Translations under genes and position numbers: made by a program | Origin: Deltaproteobacteria bacterium | GTDB lineage: Bacteria; Myxococcota_A; Polyangia; DRWM01; JAAZOP01 | Length of the DNA: 51,037 nt | Reading direction: 5' to 3' | NCBI GenBank assembly: GCA_016218765.1 | Contig: JACRCZ010000137.1 | Span: forward strand, 1-51,037 | Shown: one piece after another, positions 32,601 to 40,562 of the stretch | How the letters are laid out: each line of letters starts with the position of its first letter | Numbering within the stretch: position 1 is the first letter of the stretch | The notes under the pieces: generated by a model | Told to the model about the DNA's origin: nothing | The model's database searches: none | The model's input: only the letters and a program-made list of their open reading frames with translations

Positions 32601-33251
32601 ATGCGGGTTTCCTGGGATCGGTACTTCATGAACATCGCGCACGAGGCGAAGCGGCGGTCGACGTGCGACCGCAAGAACGTGGGTGCGGTGATCGTGCGGG
32701 ACCGGATGATCCTCTCCACCGGCTACAACGGCTCGATCCGCGGGCTGCCGCACTGCGACGAGATCGGGCACATGATGGAGGACGGGCACTGCGTGGCGAC
32801 GATCCACGCCGAGGCCAACGCGATCCTGCAGGCGGCGCGCAACGGGATCCGCATCGATGGGGCGACCTTGTACACGACGGCGAGCCCGTGCTGGAACTGC
32901 TTCAAGCTCTGCGCCAACGCCGGGATCACGACGATCGTGTACGACGAGTTCTACCGCGAGGAGCGCATCTTCCGCATCGCCCGGACGCTGGGGCTGCCGA
33001 TCCTATCGCTGGAGGAGGCGGAGAAGGCGGCTCAGATCCCTTCCACGAATTTCCGGATGCGGCGGCAGCCTTCCTCGATGCGCTCCATCGACGTCGCGAA
33101 GGAGAGCCGCACGAAGCCCTCGGCGCAGAAGGCGCTGCCGGGGACGAGGGCCACCTTGGCGTCCTCGAGGAGCCGCGCGGCCAGGTCGGCCGAGGTGGCG
33201 GGGCCGGGCGCTCCGCGCTCGAGGACCTCGCGCACATCGACCCACAGGTAG
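32601..33251 (+). CDS. dCMP deaminase-type cytidine/deoxycytidylate deaminase with extended C terminus
   Basis: A 216-residue ORF whose first ~145 residues are a complete dCMP/Cyt deaminase: TIHAEANAI gives the zinc ligand His69 and catalytic Glu71, and SPCWNC gives Cys97 and Cys100. It converts dCMP to dUMP for dTTP synthesis. GGGGGGAAGGATTAGGG precedes the ATG and the gene is coupled to rnj. The family usually ends around 150-160 residues. Here the frame stays open for about 72 more codons across the antisense aminotransferase gene (33032-33251). The extra part is Arg/Ser-rich, without family character, so the original stop has probably been lost. Confidence 0.85.
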   Translation: MRVSWDRYFMNIAHEAKRRSTCDRKNVGAVIVRDRMILSTGYNGSIRGLPHCDEIGHMMEDGHCVATIHAEANAILQAARNGIRIDGATLYTTASPCWNCFKLCANAGITTIVYDEFYREERIFRIARTLGLPILSLEEAEKAAQIPSTNFRMRRQPSSMRSIDVAKESRTKPSAQKALPGTRATLASSRSRAARSAEVAGPGAPRSRTSRTSTHR

Positions 33252-34216
33252 AACGCGCCCGGCGGCACGAAGGGCTTGCAGCCGGGGATTTCGCGGCACA
33301 GCTCGACGATGCGGTCGCGGCGCTGGCGGAAGGTGCTGCGCCATTTCGGGATGTCGTCCTGGGAGCCGGTGAGGGCGGCGACGGCGCCTTTCTGGGCGAA
33401 GGAGGTCGGCGCGGAAACGGTGTGGCCGGTGAACACGGCGATGGCCTTGGCCAGCGCGGGCGGGGCGACGACCCAGCCCACGCGCCAGCCGGTCATGGCG
33501 TAGGTCTTGCTGGCGCCGCTGGCGACGCAGACGCGCGAGGCCGCGCCCGGCGCGACGTGCAGGATCGAGCGGTGGCGTCCCTCGAAGACCAGCTCGGAGT
33601 AGATCTCGTCCGAGAGGATCCACAGGTCGTGCTCCCGCGCCAGCTCCGCCGCCGCGCCCAGGTCCGCCTCGGTCCACACCGCCCCGGTGGGGTTGGAGGG
33701 GGAGCAGATCACCAGCGCGCGGGTGCGCGGCGTGACGGCGGCGGCGAGCTGCGTCGGCGACGGGACAAAGCTCCGCTCCGCCGTCCCTTCGACGAAGACG
33801 GGCTTGCCGCCGGCGATGGTCACCTGATCGGGGTACGAGACCCAACACGGGGTGGGGATGAGGACCTCGTCGTCGGGCTCGAGCGTGGCGAGGAAGAACT
33901 CGTAGATCCCCTGCTTTCCGCCGACGGTGACGGCGACGTTGTCCTTGGTGAAGGGGACGCCCAGATCGCGGGAGGCGCGAGCGGCCACCGCGGTCCGGAG
34001 CTCGGGGATCCCGGCCTCGGGCGTGTAACGGGTGAAGCCGACGCGCAGGGCGGCGACGGCGGCGTCGGAGATGTGCACCGGCGTCTCGAAGTCGGGTTCT
34101 CCGGCGCCGAAGCCCACGACGTCCAGGCCCTGGGCGCGCATCGCGTTGGCGCGCGCGGTGATGGCGAGCGTCGGCGACGGTTTCACGGCATCGTTGCGAC
34201 TCGATAGCTTGGGCAT
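33032..34216 (-). CDS. Aspartate/aromatic-type aminotransferase, class I
   Basis: A 394-residue fold-type I PLP enzyme. It has the N-terminal GFGAGEPDFETP, substrate-binding NPTG (CSPSNPTGAV), Asp/Tyr of LSDEIYSELV, the PLP lysine Lys237 in SGASKTYAMTGWRVG and the carboxylate-binding Arg in FVRLSFATS. It is of the AspC Ib type, transferring amino groups between aspartate or related acids and 2-oxoglutarate. GGGAAGGAAG precedes the ATG. Its 3' end lies antisense to the extended tail of the dCMP deaminase gene for 220 bp. Confidence 0.92.
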   Translation of the reverse strand: MPKLSSRNDAVKPSPTLAITARANAMRAQGLDVVGFGAGEPDFETPVHISDAAVAALRVGFTRYTPEAGIPELRTAVAARASRDLGVPFTKDNVAVTVGGKQGIYEFFLATLEPDDEVLIPTPCWVSYPDQVTIAGGKPVFVEGTAERSFVPSPTQLAAAVTPRTRALVICSPSNPTGAVWTEADLGAAAELAREHDLWILSDEIYSELVFEGRHRSILHVAPGAASRVCVASGASKTYAMTGWRVGWVVAPPALAKAIAVFTGHTVSAPTSFAQKGAVAALTGSQDDIPKWRSTFRQRRDRIVELCREIPGCKPFVPPGAFYLWVDVREVLERGAPGPATSADLAARLLEDAKVALVPGSAFCAEGFVRLSFATSMERIEEGCRRIRKFVEGI

Positions 34217-34226
34217 CTTCCTTCCC

Positions 34227-34268
34227 TCTTTGCGTCCTTTGCGGCCCTTGGCGCCCTTTGCGCGAACT
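34227..34268. repeat. CGCAAAG nonamer array (family N1), minus orientation
   Basis: Reads CTTTGCGTCCTTTGCGGCC and further CTTTGCG units on the plus strand, between the aminotransferase start and the small lipoprotein. Confidence 0.8.
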
Positions 34269-34272
34269 CCCC

Positions 34273-34650
34273 CTACATGCAGGCTCGCGGCAGCGGGCTC
34301 GACCCGAACAGATCGTCGCAGCTCGCGGCGACGAGCGCCGCGACGCACGCGTCGGTCTGCGACGCCGTGCGGGCGGCGCACAGCCGTTCGGCGTCGTGCC
34401 CGCCCTGGCAGGTCGGCACCTGTTCGGCGGAGCAGTCGGCCGGGTCGGTCCACGACAGGGAGAACGTGACCGGATCGCACTCGGCGTAGCGCGCGCACCA
34501 CACCGGGTAGATGTCCTCGCAGCAGGTCGGATCGAGCGGCGCGGAGCCCTCGTCGCAGCCGGCCAGGAGAGCGGCGACCAGGACGAGCGATGGGGCGACG
34601 CGGGGCAGCCGAGCGAGCAGCGGTTCCTCCTCCGAGGCGAGGGTCGACAT
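34273..34650 (-). CDS. Small Cys-rich lipoprotein
   Basis: A 125-residue protein with a hydrophobic signal and a clear lipobox (ALLAGC, Cys about residue 32). The mature part of about 94 residues contains ten or so cysteines in a helical context (CCEDIYPVWCARYAEC, DACVAALVAASCDDLF), a pattern common in small lipoproteins of this lineage. Function unknown. A strong GGAGGAGG lies inside the ORF and would suit an internal CTG start near residue 11, which keeps the signal peptide; the ATG itself has a weak site. Confidence 0.65.
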   Translation of the reverse strand: MSTLASEEEPLLARLPRVAPSLVLVAALLAGCDEGSAPLDPTCCEDIYPVWCARYAECDPVTFSLSWTDPADCSAEQVPTCQGGHDAERLCAARTASQTDACVAALVAASCDDLFGSSPLPRACM

Positions 34651-34731
34651 AGCACTCGCCGAGGAAAGGAACCACCGGAAGAGGAGAGGTGGAGAGGTCG
34701 GCGGGAGAGGTGGGGAGAGCCGCCGGGAAGT

Positions 34732-34762
34732 CCCTGGCGCGGCGTCGGACGCCGCGCCAGGG
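34732..34762. repeat. Perfect 15-bp inverted repeat
   Basis: CCCTGGCGCGGCGTC and GACGCCGCGCCAGGG are perfect complements around a single G, in the 209-bp gap between divergent genes at 34650 and 34860. It could be an operator, a cruciform or a solitary REP-like element. The rest of the gap holds GAGAGGT-type short repeats. Confidence 0.75.
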
Positions 34763-34859
34763 CATTCGCCACCCGGACCCTCTCCCCCTCCCCAGCCGGC
34801 CTCGCCCTCTCTCCTCCTCCGGTTCCGGAAAACCGCGGGTGGACGACTGCAGGTCGATC

Positions 34860-35984
34860 ATGGCAGGCTCGCCTTCGATGGGCGATGCACGCACCGGCGC
34901 GGTGTTCCTGACGGGGGGGACGAGCTTCCTGGGGCGGCGGCTGCTCCTGGAGCTGGTGCGCACGGGTCGGCCGGCGTTCGTGCTGGCGCAGCCCGACGAG
35001 CTGCCGCGGGCGCACGCGGCGGTGGCGCGGGTGACGCGGCGGTATCCGTGTCCGCGGGGCTCGGTGCTGCTCTTCGCGGGGGACGCGCTGGAGCCGGGCC
35101 TCGATCTGCCCGGGGAGACGGCGGAGCGGGTGCTGGGGGAGGCGACGGTGTTCGTGCACGCGTTGTCGTTCGGACCCGGGCCGCGGCGGACGGCGGAGCG
35201 GGCGGCGATGGACAACGTGCGGGCGCTGGAGAGCGTGCTCGCCTTCGCGCACCGTTCGCGGGCGCTGGAGTCGTTCCTGCTGGTGTCTTCGACGGCGGTG
35301 AGCGGCGACTATCCCGGGACGTTCTACGAGGACTGGTTCGACGTGGGGCAGCATTTCATCGATGCGCTGGATCGCTCGGTGTTCGAGCTGGAGGCGCGGG
35401 CGCGGGACGCGCGGCGGACGTTGCCGCTGGTGTGCGTTCGGCCGGGTCTGGTGGTGGGCGACGCGGAGACGGGGGAGGTCGACCGCGGGCACGGGTTGGG
35501 GCCGCTGGTCCGGTTGTTGCGGACGGCTCGCGGCTGGCCGGCGTGGCTGCCGTGGCCGGCGCCGGAGGGCGGGAAGTGCGTGGTGCCGTTGTCGCCTGCG
35601 GACTACGTGGTGAAGGCGACCCTGGCGCTGGCATCGATGCGGACGTTCCGCGGCCACGCGTACGCGCTCGTGGACCCCAAGTCGCCGACGTTGCGGGAGC
35701 TTCTGGACGACCTGTCGGATCGGATCGGCCTGGCGCATCCGCGGCTTTTCGCCAATTCGGCGGTGCAGCGGCAGATCCTCTCGGTGCCCGGCGTGCTTCC
35801 GGCGCTGGCGCGGGCCGGCGACGCGCTCGGCGTCCCGCTGCGCTCCCTGCGCCTGCTCTTGGGCCGCAACCGCCACGACGACGCGCGCGCGAGGGAGGCG
35901 TTGGAGCCGCTCGGAATCTCCTGCCCGGCCTACGCGACCTACGCCAAGCGGATCATCGAGGCGCACCTGCGGCCGGCGGCGTAG
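34860..35984 (+). CDS. Extended SDR / NAD-dependent epimerase-like protein
   Basis: A 374-residue protein with an N-terminal Rossmann nucleotide-binding motif (FLTGGTSFLGRRLLLELV, TGGxxFxG). Typical extended-SDR strands follow, including VFVHALSF, FLLVSSTAVSG with the conserved Ser, and VRPGLVVGD. It most resembles the NAD_binding_4 (fatty acyl-CoA reductase/thioester reductase-like) group. The usual YxxxK catalytic pair is not visible: the corresponding helix reads YEDWFDVGQHFIDALDRSVF. It may be a nucleotide-binding but atypical enzyme. The start is uncertain; ATG codons at 34860 and 34878 are both possible and neither has a strong ribosome site. Confidence 0.75.
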   Translation: MAGSPSMGDARTGAVFLTGGTSFLGRRLLLELVRTGRPAFVLAQPDELPRAHAAVARVTRRYPCPRGSVLLFAGDALEPGLDLPGETAERVLGEATVFVHALSFGPGPRRTAERAAMDNVRALESVLAFAHRSRALESFLLVSSTAVSGDYPGTFYEDWFDVGQHFIDALDRSVFELEARARDARRTLPLVCVRPGLVVGDAETGEVDRGHGLGPLVRLLRTARGWPAWLPWPAPEGGKCVVPLSPADYVVKATLALASMRTFRGHAYALVDPKSPTLRELLDDLSDRIGLAHPRLFANSAVQRQILSVPGVLPALARAGDALGVPLRSLRLLLGRNRHDDARAREALEPLGISCPAYATYAKRIIEAHLRPAA

Positions 35985-36013
35985 GCGCGGCGGTCGGCGG
36001 TCGGCCAAGCGGC

Positions 36014-36043
36014 TGGACGCCCCCTTCCGGGCGGTGCTAGCTT
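36014..36043 (+). promoter_or_regulatory. Possible promoter of the lipoprotein gene at 36083
   Basis: TGGACG (36014-36019) and TAGCTT (36038-36043) are 18 nt apart, and the -10 carries an upstream TG (TGCTAGCTT). The match is moderate. Confidence 0.35.
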
Positions 36044-36082
36044 TCCACGCAGATGACCGTTGCGAAGGAAGGAGGAGGGACC

Positions 36083-37459
36083 ATGGGCTCTCGCACGACG
36101 AGGTGGATGACCATCGTGGGATTGGCGTGTGCCGTCGCGGCGGGATGCGGCGACGACGACTCCGCCGTCGATGACGGGGGACGGGACGACGGGAACAGCG
36201 AGGGCGCGGCGGACGCGGACGCCGACGGGGACGCCGAGCCCGACGCGGAGGGCGACGGCGGAGGCGAGGCGGACGCGGCGACCGGCACGCTCTCGGTGCT
36301 CGTGACGGCCCACGAGTGGTACGACGACGAGGGGCACCCGGCCGAGGGCGCCACCGTGGCGGTGGACAAGCCGGGCGGGGAGCGGGTCGAGGAGACCACG
36401 GGCGCGGACGGACGCGCGACGTTCGGCGCGATCGACTGGTCGCTCGGGGACGCCTCCATCACCGCGGCGCTGGAAGGATACGTCGTGCACAGCCGCACGG
36501 GCGTCGCCGAGGTCGACGGCGAGGTCGAGCTCGGGCTCTTCCGCCGCGGTCCGTCGCCGGACCTGGTCGAGCTGTCGGGCACGGCCCTGGGGATGGCGGC
36601 GGACGCCAACACGCTGAGCGTCGGCACGACCATCCGCGGCGAGGCGTACTGGTCGGACGGTCCGGACTGGTCGATCCAGGTGGAGCCCGGGGCGGCGTTC
36701 GCGATCGTCGCGGCGGAGCGGCACAGCGGGCCGGGCTTCTCGGGGCAGCACCTGGAGATGATTATCGACCACTGGCTGCTGGTGGACCATGCGGCGATCA
36801 CGGCCGCGACGACGTTCGACCTCGACTTCGCGACGGGGGCGACGCCGACGGTGGTCGAGGGCTCGTTCCCGATGCCGGCGCGGGCGGAGAGCCGGCTGCG
36901 CACGAACGGGCTGGGCTGGATCACGTCATTCCTCACGGTCGGGTCGGCGACGGTGTCGTACCCGACGGTCACCGATCCGGCGAGCGACTGGAACTCGGTC
37001 GAGTACACGGTGGAGTACGTGGAGCCGGCGGGCGTGGATGTCGCGGACGTGCGCACGCAGTACTGCCTGGTGCAGTCCGACAACTACTCCTGCGCGATCG
37101 AGGACGGGTATCCCGCGGCGGGAGCGCAGGCGGTGACGCTGCTCGACCTGCCGCGGATGATCCACCCCAGCGGGCTGACGCCGTATCCGCTGCACGACCC
37201 GATCGAGTGGGAGGCGTGGGACAACGAGGTCTACCCGCTGTTGGTGCTGGAGGACGACGCCGGCCGGGTCTGGACGATCCGCGGCGCGATGGACGCGACG
37301 AGCATGGTCGTGCCCACGCTGCCCTCGATCGTGGACGAGGCCGAGCTGCTGGGCACGGGGGTCGTCGAGGCGTCGTTCGCGATCTACCGCCTGCGGCCGG
37401 ACGACGACACGCTGTGGAATACGGTGGCGGCGGTCTCGCCGTTGATCCTGGAGCTATGA
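36083..37459 (+). CDS. Lipoprotein with Asp/Ala-rich tether and carboxypeptidase-like beta domain
   Basis: A 458-residue protein. The signal ends in a lipobox (VAAGCGDDDS), then an Asp/Ala/Gly-rich spacer of about 50 residues. A first beta domain (GTLSVLVTAHEWYDDEG to ALEGYVVHSRTG) resembles carboxypeptidase-regulatory/CNA-B-like folds in which a value is repeated in strands (ATVAVDKPGGERVEETTGADGRATF). The remaining ~270 residues are beta-rich without recognised motif. GGAGGAGGG precedes the ATG at 36083; the in-frame ATG at 36053 lies 9 nt after the -10 box and is an alternative. Probably surface-exposed; function unknown. Confidence 0.75.
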   Translation: MGSRTTRWMTIVGLACAVAAGCGDDDSAVDDGGRDDGNSEGAADADADGDAEPDAEGDGGGEADAATGTLSVLVTAHEWYDDEGHPAEGATVAVDKPGGERVEETTGADGRATFGAIDWSLGDASITAALEGYVVHSRTGVAEVDGEVELGLFRRGPSPDLVELSGTALGMAADANTLSVGTTIRGEAYWSDGPDWSIQVEPGAAFAIVAAERHSGPGFSGQHLEMIIDHWLLVDHAAITAATTFDLDFATGATPTVVEGSFPMPARAESRLRTNGLGWITSFLTVGSATVSYPTVTDPASDWNSVEYTVEYVEPAGVDVADVRTQYCLVQSDNYSCAIEDGYPAAGAQAVTLLDLPRMIHPSGLTPYPLHDPIEWEAWDNEVYPLLVLEDDAGRVWTIRGAMDATSMVVPTLPSIVDEAELLGTGVVEASFAIYRLRPDDDTLWNTVAAVSPLILEL

Positions 37460-37465
37460 TGGAGT

Positions 37466-37589
37466 CCGGCGCCTGAAGGCGCCGGCTGTACCACGAAGCC
37501 CGCTCCGCGGGCTGGCCGGAAAGGAACCCGCTTCCTCTTGGAGCCTGCGCAGCAGGCTTTGTGGTGCAGCCCGGGGCTTTAGCCCCGGG
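37466..37589. repeat. Array of four palindromes between convergent genes
   Basis: Four hairpins occur in 124 bp: CCGGCGCCTGAAGGCGCCGG (37466-37485), AGCCCGC-tcc-GCGGGCT (37497-37513), AGCCTGC-gca-GCAGGCT (37542-37558) and CCCGGGGCTTTAGCCCCGGG (37570-37589). ACCACGAAGCC (about 37490-37500) also pairs with GGCTTTGTGGT (about 37555-37565), enclosing the middle two. It lies between two convergent lipoprotein genes and could act as a two-way terminator. Confidence 0.8.
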
Positions 37590-37601
37590 AGGAGCCGACC
37601 A

Positions 37602-38327
37602 TTACGGGTGGTTCGCGTCGATTTCGGTGACGTACAGATTCGCGGGGTTGTTGGAGGACTGCTCGTAGGTGCCGACCCAGATGTCGTAGCGACCGCTCTC
37701 GGGGTTGTAGAAGTCGACCGTCGGGGCGCGCTCCACGCCCCAGTCGGCGTGTCCATGATCGTCGTTGCAGCGCCAGCGGCCCGAGGGGTCGTTGATCAGC
37801 AAGGTCGCGTCGGCCTCGTTGTCGGTGACGACCCAGAAGCGGACGAGCGGGTACTGGCCGGCCTCGCTCAGGGTGAAGTGGAAGTCGGGCTTGCGGGTGA
37901 CGTAAGCCTGGCCGCACGGCTCGCCGGATTCCTCGTCGATGAGGCCCAGGGTCTTGATGTCGATGAAGTCGCGCCCGCCGCCGGCGGTGAGGGGGAAGGC
38001 CCAGGGATCGGGCTCGAAGCCGGAAACCAGCTCGCCGCCGCCGAAGTTCGCGTCCTCGTTGTAGTTCAGGACCTGCTGGGCCTCGATGGCGCGCGCGCGG
38101 TAGGCGGCCGAGTCCAGCTCGGGGTTGCGCGCCGGCTCGGGCGGCGGCGGCTCGACGATCGTGCCCTCGTTCTGGCCGTTCATCTGCACGACGCGCGGCG
38201 GCGGCTGCTGCACCGGCGTGGTGACCGTGGGTTCTGTCGGCTGCGGCGCCGGCACCGTGTAGCACGCGCCGAGCGCCACGGCGACGAGCACCGACCCTGC
38301 CCGGATCCATCCGACCTGCTTCATCAT
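37602..38327 (-). CDS. Predicted lipoprotein with C-terminal beta-sandwich
   Basis: About 241 residues. The signal ends in a lipobox (VALGACYT). A Pro/Gln-rich linker follows (PAPQPTEPTVTTPVQQPPP), then a domain with WVVTDNEADATLLINDPSGRWRCNDDHG and YDIWVGTYEQSSNNPANLYV. This resembles pre-peptidase C-terminal (PPC)-like beta-sandwich domains. It lacks the acidic tether found on the other lipoproteins here, so it may face the periplasm. Two adjacent ATG codons (38327, 38324) follow GGGGAGGG. Function unknown. Confidence 0.7.
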   Translation of the reverse strand: MMKQVGWIRAGSVLVAVALGACYTVPAPQPTEPTVTTPVQQPPPRVVQMNGQNEGTIVEPPPPEPARNPELDSAAYRARAIEAQQVLNYNEDANFGGGELVSGFEPDPWAFPLTAGGGRDFIDIKTLGLIDEESGEPCGQAYVTRKPDFHFTLSEAGQYPLVRFWVVTDNEADATLLINDPSGRWRCNDDHGHADWGVERAPTVDFYNPESGRYDIWVGTYEQSSNNPANLYVTEIDANHP

Positions 38328-38436
38328 TTTCGCCCTCCCCCGGCCGCTTGCGCCGAATCCCAAGTACGGCGAATCCCCGTGCCGGGCGGGCGACGAGTAT
38401 CACGCCGGCCGGAGGCGTGCAAGCGCAAGCAGGCGG

Positions 38437-38465
38437 TTGACGCCCGCGGCGCCCGCCGCTAGGTT
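38437..38465 (+). promoter_or_regulatory. Promoter placing the ABC-F start close to the transcription start
   Basis: TTGACG (38437-38442) and TAGGTT (38460-38465) are exactly 17 nt apart. The GTG start is only 9 nt after the -10 box, and no ribosome-binding site fits in between, predicting a leaderless mRNA. Confidence 0.6.
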
Positions 38466-38474
38466 CCCGGCGCC

Positions 38475-40508
38475 GTGATTCTGCTTTCCGCCGACGACGT
38501 CTCCTTCGGCTTTCCAGGCCACGACCTGTTCGAGCACGTGACGATGACGGTCCAGGAAGGCGAGCGCATCGCGCTGGTCGCGCCCAACGGCGCGGGCAAG
38601 ACGACGCTGCTGCGCATCCTGCGCGGCCGCGTCGAGCCCGACGAGGGGCGGGTCGCGACGGCGAAGGACGTGACGATCGGCATGCTGGACCAGGAGCGCG
38701 AGCTGGCCGAGGCGGCCACCGTCGGCCAGGCGCTCGCCCTGCCCTTCGCCCGGCAGCTCGAACGCTCCCAGGACGCCGTGACGCTGGCCGAGAAGGTCGC
38801 GCAGGGCGACCGGCAGGCGTGGCACGACTACGCGCGCGTGCTGGGCGAGCTGGAGCTTGACGACGGGTTCTCCGTCGGCCACCGCATCGCGGCGCTCGGC
38901 GAGGACGTCGGTTTCTTCGAGGCCGACTTCCCGCGGACGCTGGGCACGCTGTCGGGGGGCGAGCGGCGCCGTCTGGCGCTGGCGCAGCTCCTCTTGCGCG
39001 CGCCGTCGGTGATGCTGCTCGACGAGCCGACCAACCACCTGGACATCCGCCAGATGGAGCGGCTGGAGGAGCGGCTGCGGACCTACAAGGGCGGGATCGT
39101 GATCGTGAGCCACGACCGGACGTTCCTCTCCCGCATGGCGACGCGCGTGGACGAGCTGACCGATCGCGGCATCACCTCCTATCCGCACGGCTTCGACCGC
39201 TACGGCGAGGAGCGCCGCGTGCGGCTGGAGCACGAGTGGAAGGCGTACGACCTGCAGTGCGCGGAGATCCAGCGGCAGGAGGAGTTCATCCGGAAGAACT
39301 TCGCGGCGCAGAAGGCGAAGCAGGCCAAGAGCCGCGAGCGGGCGTTGTTGCGCATCTCGAAGCTGGAACGGCCGCGCGACATCTGGGGGCCGCCGGCGGC
39401 GCGCAAGCTGCGCTTTCCCGAGGCGGCGCGGCCGGGCCGCGTGCTGCTCTCCGTCGAGAACCTCGGCTGGGGGCCGCCGGGCCGCGTGCTGCACCGCGGC
39501 CTGAGCTTCAACCTCCAGGCCGGCGAGCGGCTCGGCGTGATCGGCCCCAACGGCACCGGCAAGTCGACCCTGCTGTGGGCGATCGCCTCGGCCTTCGACC
39601 GGAGGGTCGCGGACTCCGGACGCGTGGCAATCGTCGAGGGCGAGGCGCGGCTGGGCTACAACGTGGCCGCCGGCTACACCGACCAGACCCTCGCGGACCT
39701 GGACCCGGCCAAGACCCTGATCGAGTCGGTGCGCGAGATCCGCGGCGAGCTGCCGGACGACGCCGCGCGCGAGTACCTGGGCAAGTTCCAGTTCCATGAC
39801 GAGCATACCGGCCGCGAGATCGCCTCGCTGTCCGGCGGCGAGAAGGCGCGCCTGGCGCTCGCCCGCCTGCTGCTCATGCCCCGCAACCTCCTGCTGCTCG
39901 ACGAGCCGACGAACCACCTCGACATCCCTTCGCGCGAAATCCTCGAAAGCGCGCTGGTCGAGTTCCCGGGCGCCGCCCTGCTGGTCTCCCACGACCGCAC
40001 GTTCCTGGAGCGGACGACGACCCGCATCCTGCACATCGACCGCGAGAGCCTCGACCTGCAGTGGGGCGGCTACGCCGAATTCGTCGAGCGGCGGCAGCGC
40101 GCCGCAGCCCCGGCTCCGGCCGCTCGCCGCCCGTCCGTTACGCCCTCGACGGCGCCCCCACGAACCCGGCCGGGAGGCGCGGCCCGGCCCGAACAGAAAA
40201 CGAAGAACGAAGAACGAAAGACGGAAAACGTGCCCCCGCCTCCCGCCGCCAGCGACCACGCGGCGCGGAAGGCCGAGCAGCGGGAGCGCGAGCGCCTCAC
40301 GCGGCGCCACCGGACGGCGGAGGAAGCGATCCGCAAGCTGGAGGAGGATCTGCGCGCGGTCGAGAAGCAGATGGCGACCCTCAGCTCGAGCGATTGGCAG
40401 AAGCTGGTCGACCTGGAACAGTGGCGCGGGCGGACGCGAGCCGAAATCGAGCGGCAGACGCAGGAGTGGATCGAGTCCGGGGAAGCGTTGGAGCGGATGG
40501 GGGGTTAG
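38475..40508 (+). CDS. ABC-F family ATPase (Uup/EttA-like)
   Basis: A 677-residue soluble protein with two ABC domains and no membrane segments, as in ribosome-associated ABC-F proteins. Domain 1 has Walker A APNGAGKTT (36-44), signature LSGGERRRLALAQ and Walker B VMLLDEPTNHLD. The linker helices (EEFIRKNFAAQKAKQAKSRE) follow. Domain 2 has GPNGTGKST, LSGGEKARLALAR and LLLLDEPTNHLD. A C-terminal coiled coil (about 590-675) is typical of Uup. The segment at about residues 573-586 (QKTKNEERKTEN) is encoded by an H2 heptamer array found elsewhere between genes, so repeat DNA has entered the linker in frame. The stop codon opens an AGTGCGGGG array. Confidence 0.92.
   Translation: MILLSADDVSFGFPGHDLFEHVTMTVQEGERIALVAPNGAGKTTLLRILRGRVEPDEGRVATAKDVTIGMLDQERELAEAATVGQALALPFARQLERSQDAVTLAEKVAQGDRQAWHDYARVLGELELDDGFSVGHRIAALGEDVGFFEADFPRTLGTLSGGERRRLALAQLLLRAPSVMLLDEPTNHLDIRQMERLEERLRTYKGGIVIVSHDRTFLSRMATRVDELTDRGITSYPHGFDRYGEERRVRLEHEWKAYDLQCAEIQRQEEFIRKNFAAQKAKQAKSRERALLRISKLERPRDIWGPPAARKLRFPEAARPGRVLLSVENLGWGPPGRVLHRGLSFNLQAGERLGVIGPNGTGKSTLLWAIASAFDRRVADSGRVAIVEGEARLGYNVAAGYTDQTLADLDPAKTLIESVREIRGELPDDAAREYLGKFQFHDEHTGREIASLSGGEKARLALARLLLMPRNLLLLDEPTNHLDIPSREILESALVEFPGAALLVSHDRTFLERTTTRILHIDRESLDLQWGGYAEFVERRQRAAAPAPAARRPSVTPSTAPPRTRPGGAARPEQKTKNEERKTENVPPPPAASDHAARKAEQRERERLTRRHRTAEEAIRKLEEDLRAVEKQMATLSSSDWQKLVDLEQWRGRTRAEIERQTQEWIESGEALERMGG
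40192..40230. repeat. H2 heptamer array inside the ABC-F gene
   Basis: AACGAAG/AACGAAAG units in the inverse orientation to 26467, in frame within the gene. It encodes a Lys/Glu/Asn-rich stretch between the second ABC domain and the coiled coil. Confidence 0.85.
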
Positions 40509-40550
40509 TGCGAAGTGCGGGGAGTGCGGGAAGTGCGGGGAGTGCGGGGG
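40507..40550. repeat. AGTGCGGGG nonamer array
   Basis: Five units of AGTGCGGGG or AGTGCGGGA with a 9-nt period, starting at the second base of the ABC-F stop codon and ending before the glutaredoxin lipoprotein gene. Confidence 0.85.
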
Positions 40551-40562
40551 AAGGGCGGACCG

